A stretch of 64,000 nucleotides of DNA from Alloacidobacterium sp035547425 (GTDB lineage Bacteria; Acidobacteriota; Terriglobia; Terriglobales; Acidobacteriaceae). The DNA is taken from NCBI GenBank assembly GCA_035547425.1, contig DASZUU010000051.1:62001-126000 (forward strand). Direction: 5' to 3'. Below, piece after piece: positions 1-9,811 of the stretch. The notes below the pieces were generated by a model that did no database searches, had not been told where the DNA came from, and saw only the letters and a program-made list of their open reading frames with translations. The translations under genes and the position numbers were made by a program. Position 1 is the stretch's first letter. Every line of letters starts with the position of its first letter.

Positions 1-1533
1 TTGCTGACCGGAGGAGGGCTGCGCATTCGCGCGAGCACCCGGCACCACAACGATATCGTCGATGGCGGGAGCTACGTTGACCGGCAGATAATTGATGCCG
101 ACTGTGCCGACCGCTGCTCCCGGATGGAGCACGACCTTCCATTGCACAAAGCGCGAGCTTTCCAACCCAAGCGAGCCACTGTTCGGCGTCACCTTTTTCC
201 ACTCGCTCCAGGCTCTTTCAGGATTTTCTATGTTGCCCACGCGTGCATAAAGCTCATAGTTTGTTGCAGTAGAATCCACCTCGGCGCGGCCCCATTGCGC
301 AAATACGCCGGCATCGAATACGTCGCTCAGATAGGCGCTCTGAGCAGCCTGCGCATGGCTTAGAAGATAAATCTTGCCGGTATTGGCAGTGCCCACGTAC
401 AGTCCTCGCGGCGAATCTGCAAAGCCTACGGCCTGCGAGGCTTCAAGGTGCGCGATGTCGGCATACTCTCCATCGTCGGCGATGCGGTAGATGCGGCCTC
501 GATTGCCGGAAGCCGCAAGCAATCCTTCCTGCGTCCAGTGCAAGGCGTAGACGATATCATCATGCCCGGACCAGATTTTATGCGGAGCGCCCTGGGGCGG
601 AATAGCATAGACCTCCGAGCCATCAGGAATCACAGTATTGCCGTTGAACGCCTGAACAGATCCCGGTTGCACGACAGTGATTGTTGCTGTGACAGAGGGA
701 ATGCCTTGCACGGGTAACGGCGGCAGCGGGCCTGCGCCTTTTCCCCCTACCGCTGCGGCGTAGACGGTTCCGCTTGCGGCAACGGCGAGCGAGGTTATTT
801 CCCGCTTGGGAGCGTCATAAAGCACATAACCTTTTCCGTTCGCGTCCACACGATAGACAAGCCCGCTGCCATCGGACCCGGCAATCAGATTTCCCGCCTT
901 GTCGAAGGCGATTGCGCGAATATGCTGTTCATCGCTCTTGAAAAACAGCTCCGGCTTCGCGTTTGCTTTCGTTACATCTACACGATAAACAGCCGCTGGC
1001 CCACCAGTAGCGATATAGAGGCGTCCGTTGCCGTCAAATGCCAGCGCCCAGATATATTTTGGTTTTTCCGCAGTCTGCTGCGGATCGAAGACAGCCTCGG
1101 CCTTCGACTCGTCAATACCTGTGGTGTTCGCCGGTATCTTGTAGACCTTGCCCGAAGGAAGTGTTGCCGCATAAACAGAGCCGTCTTTCCCGACGCTGAC
1201 CGCTTGAACAGAGAGGTCCTTGCTTGAAAACAGTTTTGTCGTTTTACCATCGGCGGCAACGCGAAGAACCGTAGCCGGAGCGCCGGTTCCGGCATAAGCA
1301 TTGCCGGCACTATCTGCCGCTATCGTCCAGACGTAGGTCGATGGGGTAATGGTAATCTGGCGGGCTTCTGGTCCCGGCTCCAGTGTGCCGTCGCTGCGGA
1401 TGGCAACACCTTGAGGCGTGCCTTTCTCAAAGTCGTCAAAGCGCTGCTGTGTCCAAAGGCGTGTGCCCTGTGCCGCGGCGACAGAAGCGAGAAGAGAAGA
1501 AAAAATCAGGCTGACATACAGACGGCGCATCAT
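1..1533 (-). CDS. Secreted beta-propeller (WD40/NHL-like) protein, C-terminus cut by window edge
   Basis: Reading the complement from an ATG at 1533 (or 1530) gives one frame that stays open for 511 codons and runs off the left edge, so the C-terminus is missing. It begins with a Sec signal peptide (MMRRLYVSLIF..., cleavage near AAAQ). It then shows repeated blade-like segments of the type AxDxxGNxYAGT, AFDGNGRLYIATGG and AFDKAGNLIAGSDG, typical of beta-propeller sensor or lyase-like proteins. A later segment resembles a fibronectin-like linker (WSEWKKVTP). No catalytic motif was recognised. It is divergent from the alpha-mannosidase, with about 230 nt between them. The function is unknown; a secreted or periplasmic binding or signalling propeller is inferred. 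Confidence 0.7.
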   Translation of the reverse strand, partial: MMRRLYVSLIFSSLLASVAAAQGTRLWTQQRFDDFEKGTPQGVAIRSDGTLEPGPEARQITITPSTYVWTIAADSAGNAYAGTGAPATVLRVAADGKTTKLFSSKDLSVQAVSVGKDGSVYAATLPSGKVYKIPANTTGIDESKAEAVFDPQQTAEKPKYIWALAFDGNGRLYIATGGPAAVYRVDVTKANAKPELFFKSDEQHIRAIAFDKAGNLIAGSDGSGLVYRVDANGKGYVLYDAPKREITSLAVAASGTVYAAAVGGKGAGPLPPLPVQGIPSVTATITVVQPGSVQAFNGNTVIPDGSEVYAIPPQGAPHKIWSGHDDIVYALHWTQEGLLAASGNRGRIYRIADDGEYADIAHLEASQAVGFADSPRGLYVGTANTGKIYLLSHAQAAQSAYLSDVFDAGVFAQWGRAEVDSTATNYELYARVGNIENPERAWSEWKKVTPNSGSLGLESSRFVQWKVVLHPGAAVGTVGINYLPVNVAPAIDDIVVVPGARANAQPSSGQQ

Positions 1534-1645
1534 GCTGATTCTGAGTCTACTAAATCCCGGCCAAGGGCGATGACTATTGTCGTTTCAAACCGAATCTATG
1601 CCCCTTTCTATACCCCCTTCTCGCGGAATGAGCAAAAAGATTGAG

Positions 1646-1684
1646 TGGAATCGTTTCCATTTTTATGCTCTCGAACGATATAAT
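1646..1684 (+). promoter_or_regulatory. Promoter with overlapping LacI-type operator for alpha-mannosidase
   Basis: TGGAATCGTTTCCA at 1646-1659 is a near-perfect 14-bp palindrome with central CG, the form of LacI-family operators. A TATAAT box lies at 1679-1684, and the operator covers where a -35 would be (TTCCAT, 18-nt spacer), which would suit repression. A sister palindrome lies before the Gfo/Idh gene at 15932-15945 (12 of 14 bases identical). Confidence 0.5.
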
Positions 1685-1760
1685 TCGACCGTCTCTACCC
1701 GTTGTTTTCAGATGGGCTTCTGCCGAGGTAACGCGGGAATCAAGAGCGAGGAGATTGCAG

Positions 1761-4700
1761 GTGAAAACTGGATTGGGTCGCGGTGTGGCTCTTAGCACGA
1801 TTTGTGCCGCCGCGTTGTGTTTTTCCTCTGCTGTGCATGCGCAAGATGCGCGCGAAGTTGCACAGATTACCAAATCGATGCCCAGCGGGGCACAAGAAGT
1901 TGTACAGCGCCTTGGCGAATTGGATCACTTACCTGCGGGCGAGTGGCGCTTTCACGCAGGAGACGTTCCGCATGGCGAGAGTGTGAGCCTCGACGATTCA
2001 AGCTGGCAGACAGTAAAGCCGGGCTTTGAATCCTCCGGGGAGGCCGCGTGGTTCCGGCGCTGGGTCGAAGTTCCCAAAACCCTCCATGGCTATGACCTGA
2101 CCGATACTCGTATCTGGTTCCGCTTCTCAGCCGAAGCCAATGGCCCAATGCCGCAGATCATCTACTTCAACGGAAGCCGGGTGGCTCTGGGCGATGATCT
2201 TGAGCCGATCGTTCTGCTCGATCACGCGAAGCCGGGACAAAAAGTGCTGATTGCAGTCAAGCTGCTGCAGACGGTCGATCAGAAACGCTTCCATAATGCG
2301 CAATTCAAAATTGATTTCTCTGAAAGCCGTCCGAATCCGGACGACTTGCGCAAGGAATTTCTTTCCGCAGCGCTGCTCGTGCCCAGCCTTTCCAAAAATC
2401 AGCAGTCGGATGAAGCTACCCTCGAGAAATCTATCGAGTCTGTCGACCTGAAGGCTCTCGATGCCGCCGATCAGACGAAGTTCGATGCTTCGCTGAAGCA
2501 GTCGCAGAGCCAGTTGGAAGCATTGAAGCCGTTGCTGCAGGAAGGCACCTTTCACCTCACCGGCAACTCGCATATCGATGCGGCGTGGCTTTGGCCCTGG
2601 ACCGAGACTGTGGACGTTGTGAAGCGCACCTTCTCAACTGCGCTGCAGCTGATGAATGAATACCCGGATTACACTTACACCCAATCCGCTGCGCAGTACA
2701 ACGAGTGGATGGCTACCAAGTATCCTGCGATCAATGACGAGATCAAGAAGCGCATCAAGGAGGGCCGCTGGGAAGTAGTCGGCGGCATGTGGGTCGAGCC
2801 TGATCTCAATCTTCCTGATGGTGAATCGCAGGCGCGCTCCATTCTGCTAGGCAAGAGGTTTTACCAGAAAGAGTACGGCGTCGATGTGCGCATTGGCTGG
2901 AACCCGGACTCCTTCGGTTACAACTGGCAGACGCCGCAGATTTATAAGAAAACCGGCATCGATTATTTCGTAACCCAGAAGATGACATGGAATGACACCA
3001 ATCAGTTGCCATTCAAGCTCTTCTGGTGGGAGTCGCCGGATGGCAGCAAAGTGCTGACCTATTTTCCGCATGATTATGCAAACAACAACCTGAACCCTGT
3101 TCGCCTGTCTGCTGACCTGGCAACCGCGCGTAAGCGCTCGCCGGGCTTGACAGAAATGATGGACCTCTACGGCATCGGTGATCACGGTGGTGGTCCAACC
3201 CGCGCAGTTCTGGATGAGGGTAACCACTGGGCTGAGCCCAACAAGATCGTTCCGCATTACAAGTTTGGAACAGCGCAGAGCTTCTTCACGAGTGTCGAGA
3301 AGCAAATTGCTCCCGAGTCGCCGACATGGGACTACTTTTCGATCATGAAGGGGTACAAGGCGCCGGAGACTCCAGCTGAAGGACAGATTGCGATTCCGAC
3401 ATGGAAGAGCGAACTATACTTTGAGTATCACCGCGGCGTACAGACAACGCAGGCACAACACAAAGCCAACATGCGCCATAGCGAAGAGTGGGCGCTCAAT
3501 GCTGAAAAGCTCGCTTCGCTGGCGTGGCTCGATGGCAAGTCATACCCCAACGCTCAACTGACGGATGCATGGAAGACGATCACGTTTAATGACTTCCATG
3601 ATCTTGCTGCCGGTTCGGGCATCGGCATCATCTACAAGGAAGCGCAGGAGCAGTTTGATAAAACGCGCCTGGAAACCTCAGAGATTTCGCAGAATTCTTT
3701 GAAAGTAATTTCGGCGCGGATCAATACCGCTTCTGCAGTCAAAGGCGCGAACGAAGTTCCGGTACTGGTCTTCAATCCATTGGCATGGGAACGCTCCGGC
3801 GAAGTAGAAGTGAATGTGCAGATGCCGAGCGCAGTTCCAAATGGCGTTTCAGTTCTGGACGCGCAGGGACACGTATTGCCTGCGGTGCAGCTGTCGAAAG
3901 ACGAGAAGACCAATTCTTTCAAGTTGCTCGTAGAAGCAAAGAATGTGCCTTCCATGGGCTATGAAGTGCTGCATGTTGTTCCCGGCACCAAGCCGTTCAC
4001 CAGCGATCTGAAGGTGAACGGGCTGACGCTGGAGAATGCAAATATTCGCGTCACCGTGGATAAGACAACGGGCTGCATCACCAGCCTCTTCGATAAGAAA
4101 TCGAACTTCGAGACGTTGGCCTCGGGTGCGTGCGGCAATGAACTACAGGCATTCAAAGACACTCCGAAAGACTACGATGCGTGGAATATCGATCCGGGCA
4201 CACTGGATGTTCCTCCAACCAAGCTGACGGAAGCCGATTCAGTGGAACTGGTACAAAAGGGACCTGCTCTGGCATCGATTCGCGTAACGCGTCACTGGTC
4301 GAAATCGAAGTTTGTGCAGGAAATTCAGCTTGCGGCTAACTCCGATGAGGTCAACGTTGTCAACGATATCGATTGGCATGAAGATCACATCCTGCTGAAG
4401 GCGGCTTTCCCGTTGGCGGTGACCAGCGACAAGGCAACGTACGAAATTCCGTACGGCAGCATCGAACGCCCGACAACGCGCAACAATAGCTGGGACAAGG
4501 CACAGTTTGAAGTTCCTGCATTGCGTTGGGCCGACCTGAACGATGGACAGCATGGCTTCAGCCTCATCAACGCCACGAAGTACGGCTACGATGATGCCGG
4601 CAACGTGCTGCGCCTCTCGCTGCTGCGCTCGCCTACCTGGCCTGATCCAATGGCAGACCGCGGCCACCAGCACTTCATGTTTGCGTTGTATCCGCATGCC

Positions 4701-5078
4701 GGAGACTGGAAGCAGGCTCTGACAGTTCGCCACGGCTATGAGTACAACTACAAGCTGAAGGCCGTGCAAGTAGCGCCTCACAGCGGCTCACTGCCACTTG
4801 AGCACTCGTTCGTATCGGTCAAGCCGGAAAATGTAGTCTTAACCGCCATGAAGAAGGCCGAGGATAGCAATGCCCTGGTTCTGCACATGTACGAGTGGGC
4901 AGGGAAGCAATCCGATGTTGAGATCACTCTTCCTTCCGGAGCTACCGGCGCAACAGAAACCAACCTCATGGAACAGCCGCAGGGCTCACCCTTAGCCGTT
5001 TCAGGTGGTCACGTGACGATTCCGATTAAGCCCTATGAAATTCTTGCGGTGAAGATCGATTATCCACACGGCGAATAA
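1761..5078 (+). CDS. Secreted GH38-family alpha-mannosidase
   Basis: This is a 1105-aa glycoside hydrolase expected to remove alpha-mannose residues from glycans outside the cytoplasm. The GTG at 1761 is chosen because GAGGAG lies 6 nt upstream and translation then starts with a signal peptide ending at AVHA-QD; upstream in-frame ATGs would spoil it. GH38 marks are clear: the metal-binding HIDAAWLW (H271, D273), the nucleophile region GWNPDSFGYNWQ (D383), then a middle three-helix domain and long C-terminal beta domains. An N-terminal beta-sandwich (about residues 60-190) precedes the catalytic domain. It is followed by a strong terminator. A LacI-like operator upstream suggests sugar-responsive control. 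Confidence 0.93.
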   Translation: MKTGLGRGVALSTICAAALCFSSAVHAQDAREVAQITKSMPSGAQEVVQRLGELDHLPAGEWRFHAGDVPHGESVSLDDSSWQTVKPGFESSGEAAWFRRWVEVPKTLHGYDLTDTRIWFRFSAEANGPMPQIIYFNGSRVALGDDLEPIVLLDHAKPGQKVLIAVKLLQTVDQKRFHNAQFKIDFSESRPNPDDLRKEFLSAALLVPSLSKNQQSDEATLEKSIESVDLKALDAADQTKFDASLKQSQSQLEALKPLLQEGTFHLTGNSHIDAAWLWPWTETVDVVKRTFSTALQLMNEYPDYTYTQSAAQYNEWMATKYPAINDEIKKRIKEGRWEVVGGMWVEPDLNLPDGESQARSILLGKRFYQKEYGVDVRIGWNPDSFGYNWQTPQIYKKTGIDYFVTQKMTWNDTNQLPFKLFWWESPDGSKVLTYFPHDYANNNLNPVRLSADLATARKRSPGLTEMMDLYGIGDHGGGPTRAVLDEGNHWAEPNKIVPHYKFGTAQSFFTSVEKQIAPESPTWDYFSIMKGYKAPETPAEGQIAIPTWKSELYFEYHRGVQTTQAQHKANMRHSEEWALNAEKLASLAWLDGKSYPNAQLTDAWKTITFNDFHDLAAGSGIGIIYKEAQEQFDKTRLETSEISQNSLKVISARINTASAVKGANEVPVLVFNPLAWERSGEVEVNVQMPSAVPNGVSVLDAQGHVLPAVQLSKDEKTNSFKLLVEAKNVPSMGYEVLHVVPGTKPFTSDLKVNGLTLENANIRVTVDKTTGCITSLFDKKSNFETLASGACGNELQAFKDTPKDYDAWNIDPGTLDVPPTKLTEADSVELVQKGPALASIRVTRHWSKSKFVQEIQLAANSDEVNVVNDIDWHEDHILLKAAFPLAVTSDKATYEIPYGSIERPTTRNNSWDKAQFEVPALRWADLNDGQHGFSLINATKYGYDDAGNVLRLSLLRSPTWPDPMADRGHQHFMFALYPHAGDWKQALTVRHGYEYNYKLKAVQVAPHSGSLPLEHSFVSVKPENVVLTAMKKAEDSNALVLHMYEWAGKQSDVEITLPSGATGATETNLMEQPQGSPLAVSGGHVTIPIKPYEILAVKIDYPHGE

Positions 5079-5098
5079 CTTTTGCCGGATTTATAGCC

Positions 5099-5133
5099 GA
5101 GAGCCAGCGCCTTATCGCTGGCTCTCTTTTTTT
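5099..5133 (+). terminator. Rho-independent terminator after alpha-mannosidase
   Basis: An 11-bp perfect stem GAGAGCCAGCG / CGCTGGCTCTC with a 6-nt loop is followed by seven T. It lies 20 nt after the mannosidase stop. Confidence 0.9.
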
Positions 5134-5344
5134 CTGCATCTAATTAGCTTATTTGGCAGCATGAGAACTGATGAGCTCAGATAACTTTAGAGGTGTGCCG
5201 AAATAGCTTTCTTGGTGTTTACGGGGATTTCATGCGTGAAAACATTGCAAACACATAAGATATGATCAACACGCACGGGCGTAATGCAGCATTCACAGAA
5301 TTGAGGATATCGCTCAAGAATGCGAGTTCACCTATGGGAATAGC

Positions 5345-6760
5345 ATGAAGGATCAAGTCACGATCACCGTTGTAGGGTCAGGATATGTCGGCCTCGTTGC
5401 TGCCTCCTGCTTTGCTGAAATAGGCCATCAAGTTATCTGCGTTGATAACGATGAGTCGAAAATCGCCCAGCTGCGCGAGGGCAAAGTTCCCATCTACGAA
5501 GAATACTTGCCGGAAATGCTGAACCGCTATCGGAATACGTCCGTAGAATTCACTACAGATCTGCATACAGCAACGCGGCGCGCGCAAGCCATCTTTATTG
5601 CCGTAGGCACGCCGCAAAGCCAGACCGGCAGTGCGGATCTTTCTTATGTCGATGCAGTAGCAAGTGAAATCGCAAGGTCGATTACCGAATACAAGCTCAT
5701 TATCGAAAAAAGCACCGTTCCTGTTTATACGAACGAATGGATTAGTCGTGTTATAGAGCGAAACGGAGTTCCACGCGAGCTTTTCGATGTAGCCTCAAAT
5801 CCCGAATTTTTGCGTGAAGGCACTGCCGTTGTTGATTTTTTACATGCGGATCGTATCGTGATCGGCGTAGATAGTGAACGCGCCAGTAAGCTACTGCGGG
5901 CTATCTATGAACCATTAACCTCCGGCACATACTATCAATCTCCAACAGCAGTACCAGGCTTCCGTTCCGCTGCGAACCCGTCCCCACTGCTGCAGACTTC
6001 TACCAAAGCTGCAGAGTTGATCAAGCATGCTTCGAATGCATTTCTTGCCATGAAAATTTCTTTTATCAATGCAGTTTCCAATATATGCGAAGCTGTAGGG
6101 GCAGACATTGAAGAAGTTTCTAAGGGAATAGGTTCCGACGGAAGAATCGGGCCTAAGTTTCTCAAAGCCGGCATTGGTTACGGCGGCTCCTGCTTTCCCA
6201 AAGATGTTGCAGCCTTCCGTTATGTTGCAGAACAGATTGGCATTGACTTTGGATTACTGCGTGAAGTTGAAAAGATTAATGCTGAACAAAAGAAGCGCTT
6301 TTTTCAGAAAGTTCGTTCCGCGTTATGGACCTTCCGCGGGAAAAAGCTCGGCATACTCGGCCTTGCCTTTAAAGGCGGTACAGATGACATCCGAGAATCA
6401 CCCGCACTCGATCTAATCGCAGATTTTTTAAAAGAAGGTTGCATTATTTCCGTTTACGATCCTGCCGCCATGGAGCGTACAAAACAGATATTGCCGCCAT
6501 CAGGCACATTGTCATACGCGCAGGACGCATATGAGGCGGCTGCTGAGGCTGACGCATTGTTGATCTTGACCGACTGGCAAGAGTTTGTAGATCTCGATCT
6601 CGACCGTTTGCGCTATACCTTGCGTTATCCCGTCATTATTGATGGAAGAAATCTCTATGATCGAGCGTCTCTTTCTGCCCGCGGATTTACCTATATGAGT
6701 GTGGGCCGGCCAAGCGTAACGCAAATAAGAGATGCGGCGTTATTGCACAAGCTGCCATAG
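5345..6760 (+). CDS. ugd: UDP-glucose 6-dehydrogenase
   Basis: This cytoplasmic enzyme oxidises UDP-glucose to UDP-glucuronate using two NAD+, feeding capsule, exopolysaccharide or lipid sugar synthesis. The 471-aa product starts with a Rossmann motif VVGSGYVGLVAA. It carries the family signature with catalytic Cys in GGSCFPKD (C283), preceded by the FLKAGIGYG stretch, and a C-terminal NAD-binding/UDP-binding domain with LGLAFKGGTDDIRESPA. Length matches the family. It is a single-gene unit between two terminators. An insertion with several Ser/Pro residues near 200-215 is slightly unusual. Confidence 0.96.
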   Translation: MKDQVTITVVGSGYVGLVAASCFAEIGHQVICVDNDESKIAQLREGKVPIYEEYLPEMLNRYRNTSVEFTTDLHTATRRAQAIFIAVGTPQSQTGSADLSYVDAVASEIARSITEYKLIIEKSTVPVYTNEWISRVIERNGVPRELFDVASNPEFLREGTAVVDFLHADRIVIGVDSERASKLLRAIYEPLTSGTYYQSPTAVPGFRSAANPSPLLQTSTKAAELIKHASNAFLAMKISFINAVSNICEAVGADIEEVSKGIGSDGRIGPKFLKAGIGYGGSCFPKDVAAFRYVAEQIGIDFGLLREVEKINAEQKKRFFQKVRSALWTFRGKKLGILGLAFKGGTDDIRESPALDLIADFLKEGCIISVYDPAAMERTKQILPPSGTLSYAQDAYEAAAEADALLILTDWQEFVDLDLDRLRYTLRYPVIIDGRNLYDRASLSARGFTYMSVGRPSVTQIRDAALLHKLP

Positions 6761-6776
6761 CGACGATTATTCCGCC

Positions 6777-6817
6777 AAAGATCGCAGAGAGGACTGGCAT
6801 CCTCTTCTGCGATCTTT
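6777..6817. terminator. Bidirectional terminator between convergent ugd and MFS gene
   Basis: An 11-13-bp stem AAAGATCGCAGA / TCTGCGATCTTT separates two convergent genes whose stops are at 6760 and 6836, with A/T runs at both feet. Confidence 0.75.
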
Positions 6818-6835
6818 GTACAAAGTCGGTTTGAG

Positions 6836-8068
6836 CTAAACGCTTACCTCTTGTACCCCATGTTCGCGCCGTACAGAGTCATCCTGATCTGAATCCCTGA
6901 AAGTGAAAAAGAACACAATCAGAACGATTGCAGAGCAAGCTCCTGCGAATGTCCAGATGGATCGCCAGTTGTGTACCGCAATCAACGAAGCTGATGGCAA
7001 CGTATAGCGATCGACAATCCAGCCCGATAGCCACGAGCCGACAAGCATTCCGGCTCCATAAGTAATAAGCGTGATCAGGCCCTGAGCTGCCGCCCGCAAA
7101 GCCAATGGTGCCTTGCGATCCACATATATCTGTCCGGTCACAAAGAAGAAGTCATAGCAAATGCCATGCAGTAGAATTCCTCCCCAGAACATCCACATCG
7201 CGCTGTTGCTATTCCCGTAGGCGAACAGGGCATAGCGCAATGTCCAGGCAAGCATTCCGGCAATGAGCATGTATTTAACGCCAAGCCGCCGGAAAAACCA
7301 TGGAATGAGCAGCATGCAGAAGAGTTCCGACATCTGTCCGCCCGTCATTTTGCCAGCGGCGTTGTGAACTCCCGCCTCGTTCAGAAATAAGTTAGTGAAG
7401 GCATAATAAAACTGCAGCGGAATACAGATAAGAAAAGATGCGAGCGCGAAAATAGCGAACGCTCGATCCTTAAAAAGGCGAGCTGTTTCAACGGGAAAAA
7501 TATCTCCCACACTAAAAGCTTTCGATTTTGCCAGCGGTGGAGTGTCTGGAAGAGTAAGGCTATAAATCGCCATCAGAAGGGAAGCTGCTGCTGCCAGCCG
7601 CATCGGCATCGCGGTAGCTTCCCAACGCAAGCTACCGATCAAGAGGCCTGCACATATCCATCCTGCTGTTCCCAGCACCCGGATGGGGCCGAACTCTATC
7701 TTTGGATCGCGCATCTGGCGAAAAGCCAGTGAATTTGTAAGCGCCATGGTTGGCATGTAGCACAGCGCATAAAGCAGCACAATCCAATACACCGCTCCAA
7801 ATGCAGTTTGCGTCGACGCAATGAAAAGCAGGACTGCTCCCAGCGCATGTAATGCCGCAAGCACTTTTTGTGTCGCAAATAGCCTGTCGGCGATTAACCC
7901 CACAAAAAATGGGGAGACGACTGCCCCGACCGCTGTTGTTCCAGCTACCAGGCCAATTTCACCTCCGGAAAAATGAAGAGTGCGTCCCAGCCAGGTTCCG
8001 ACTGTGACATACCAGCCTCCCCAGATAAAATATTCGAGAAACATCATCAGGGCGAGCCGGATTTTCAT
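6836..8068 (-). CDS. MFS transporter, nucleoside:H+ symporter (NupG/XapB) type
   Basis: This 410-aa inner-membrane permease has 12 predicted hydrophobic segments. The start MKIRLALMMFLEYFIWGGWY and the block IGLVAGTTAVGAVVSPFFVGLIADRLF are typical of the nucleoside-transporter branch of the major facilitator superfamily (NupG, XapB, YegT). Later GPIRVLGTAGWI also fits that family. Substrate is inferred: nucleosides or a related sugar compound. It is followed on the same strand, 90 nt upstream, by the TPR gene, and may be co-transcribed with it. Confidence 0.8.
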   Translation of the reverse strand: MKIRLALMMFLEYFIWGGWYVTVGTWLGRTLHFSGGEIGLVAGTTAVGAVVSPFFVGLIADRLFATQKVLAALHALGAVLLFIASTQTAFGAVYWIVLLYALCYMPTMALTNSLAFRQMRDPKIEFGPIRVLGTAGWICAGLLIGSLRWEATAMPMRLAAAASLLMAIYSLTLPDTPPLAKSKAFSVGDIFPVETARLFKDRAFAIFALASFLICIPLQFYYAFTNLFLNEAGVHNAAGKMTGGQMSELFCMLLIPWFFRRLGVKYMLIAGMLAWTLRYALFAYGNSNSAMWMFWGGILLHGICYDFFFVTGQIYVDRKAPLALRAAAQGLITLITYGAGMLVGSWLSGWIVDRYTLPSASLIAVHNWRSIWTFAGACSAIVLIVFFFTFRDSDQDDSVRREHGVQEVSV

Positions 8069-8158
8069 AATTTTTCCTTCATAAATAGCTGAAATAAGTA
8101 AGGCAATCTGAGATATGCAAATGATTGTATATGTCTATGCGTACACTTGAATTCCCAT

Positions 8159-9733
8159 CTATTCGTTATTGCCGGAAATTTGTGGGCGGGCCTCGATAAT
8201 GCGCATGGCGTCATGCGATTGCTGTTCATTTTTGTTTCGCAATGCTGCAAAGCGTCCTGCTTGCTCGCCCCGGCGCGGATCATTTGTTTGCGAATAAAGC
8301 CGAAGCAACGCATAGTTTGCTACGTAGTTTTCTGAATCCAATTCCAGAGCATGATGCAATTGCGTAGCAGCTTCTGAATATTGCTTCAGCGATAGATAGG
8401 ACTCTCCCAGCTCTGCCAAAGCGTCTGCCTGGTCCGGTTTGAAGTCCAGAGACTGCCGCAGTTCCCTGATCGCATCATCGAACCTGGCCTGTTGATTCAG
8501 GGCGCGCCCGAGATAGTAATGTGCCGCCGCCGCGGTATTCATATTCGCCGTTGCTTTTGAGAGCCATGCAATCGCATTTGCATAATCGTTGTTCTCGAAG
8601 TATGCAATTCCAAACGCCAGATATCCTGCCGCGTCGTTAGGGCGAAGTTCGTGATACTTGCGTAAATATGGAAAAGCTTCCGCGCCCACTACAACGGTTC
8701 CCATTGTAAGAATGTAATCAGGATTCTCCGGGGCCAGCTTTACTGCTTCTGCCATGGCGATTCGCGCCTCTCGCATCAGATTCATCTGCAGGCAAACAAA
8801 TCCGTACTCATAAGCAAGATTCGCATCATTTGGAGCCAGCGACCGGGCATGCGCAAGGTAGCCGAGCGCTCCTTGCTTATCATTTGCTGTAAGAGCCACG
8901 CGAGCCAGATCAACGAGGGGCACGCTCGACGAAGGATCCATTTCATACACTCGTTCCAGCGTTTTTCGCGCTTCCTGCGTCTTTCCTTCGGCTTCCTGAG
9001 CCAAGCCGAGCATTCGCAAGCCCGATGCAGATAGCGGTTGACGTGCATTCACTGCCGATAACAGCGTTTCCAGTAAGTCTGCTCGATGCGCAGCCTGCAA
9101 TGCGGGCAAAGCGAGCATCACGTCGCTCTCCATAAGATCAGGGCTTGCCGTCATGGCTGCTGCAGCTCGCTCTCCAGCATCTTTATGACCTAATCCGAAC
9201 TCATCTGCACAGAGAACCGCTTGTACGCGCGCCTTCGATCGCACATCCGCATCCAGCTTGTTGAGGTTGGTGATCGAATCCGCATATTCGTGCTTCCACA
9301 TAGCAGCTGTAGCTTCGCCGTATGCTGCCTCGGAATTGTGCGGATCCAGCTCGAGCACGTTATGGTACAAGCGGATTGCTTCGGCAGCGGCTTTCTCATC
9401 ATGGTTGGCCGTTTCCATGTAGATTCGCGCAAGATTCAGGTATGCGCTCAGCAGCTTTGGGCCGTGCGTGACGGCATGAGCAAATGCCTGTTTTGCAGCT
9501 TCCGTATGGCCACTTTGTATTTCAATAATGCCAAGCAAATTTTCCAGGCCGCCATCATTGGGATACCGCTTCATCGCCGCATCCAGAAGCGCGCGCGCGC
9601 TTTGAAGATCATTGCTTTCGAGCTTCTGTTGAATGTTGAGAATGGCAGATTGATAAGAGCTTTTTTGCGCACGCGCGATTCCTGCCACAAAGAAGATGAT
9701 TGCAAGCAAGAGTGCCAGTCTTTTCGTTTTCAT
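8159..9733 (-). CDS. Exported TPR-repeat protein
   Basis: The ATG at 9733 gives a 524-aa protein with a signal peptide (MKTKRLALLLAIIFFVAG, cleavage after ARA). The frame is open further upstream, but earlier codons do not look coding. The rest is tetratricopeptide repeats of the pattern AxxxLxxAxxLxPxxxxAxxxLG, at least eight, the last ones near GRALNQQARFDDAIRELRQ and LAELGESYLSLKQYSEA. A protein-protein scaffold in the periplasm is inferred. It is divergently paired with another exported TPR protein at 9812, an arrangement that suggests a shared regulatory region of 78 nt. Confidence 0.8.
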   Translation of the reverse strand: MKTKRLALLLAIIFFVAGIARAQKSSYQSAILNIQQKLESNDLQSARALLDAAMKRYPNDGGLENLLGIIEIQSGHTEAAKQAFAHAVTHGPKLLSAYLNLARIYMETANHDEKAAAEAIRLYHNVLELDPHNSEAAYGEATAAMWKHEYADSITNLNKLDADVRSKARVQAVLCADEFGLGHKDAGERAAAAMTASPDLMESDVMLALPALQAAHRADLLETLLSAVNARQPLSASGLRMLGLAQEAEGKTQEARKTLERVYEMDPSSSVPLVDLARVALTANDKQGALGYLAHARSLAPNDANLAYEYGFVCLQMNLMREARIAMAEAVKLAPENPDYILTMGTVVVGAEAFPYLRKYHELRPNDAAGYLAFGIAYFENNDYANAIAWLSKATANMNTAAAAHYYLGRALNQQARFDDAIRELRQSLDFKPDQADALAELGESYLSLKQYSEAATQLHHALELDSENYVANYALLRLYSQTNDPRRGEQAGRFAALRNKNEQQSHDAMRIIEARPQISGNNE

Positions 9734-9811
9734 GTTTGGCACCAGATGCATCGCACGAATGAGTGAAGACAAAAATGAAATAAACTCTTGTGCCCATAAT
9801 AAACTTAGATC

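Noticed and set aside
1..1533. Plus-strand short frames at 1-363, 448-717 and 922-1227
   Set aside because: They lie opposite one continuous minus-strand frame with a signal peptide and propeller repeats that explains the whole stretch.
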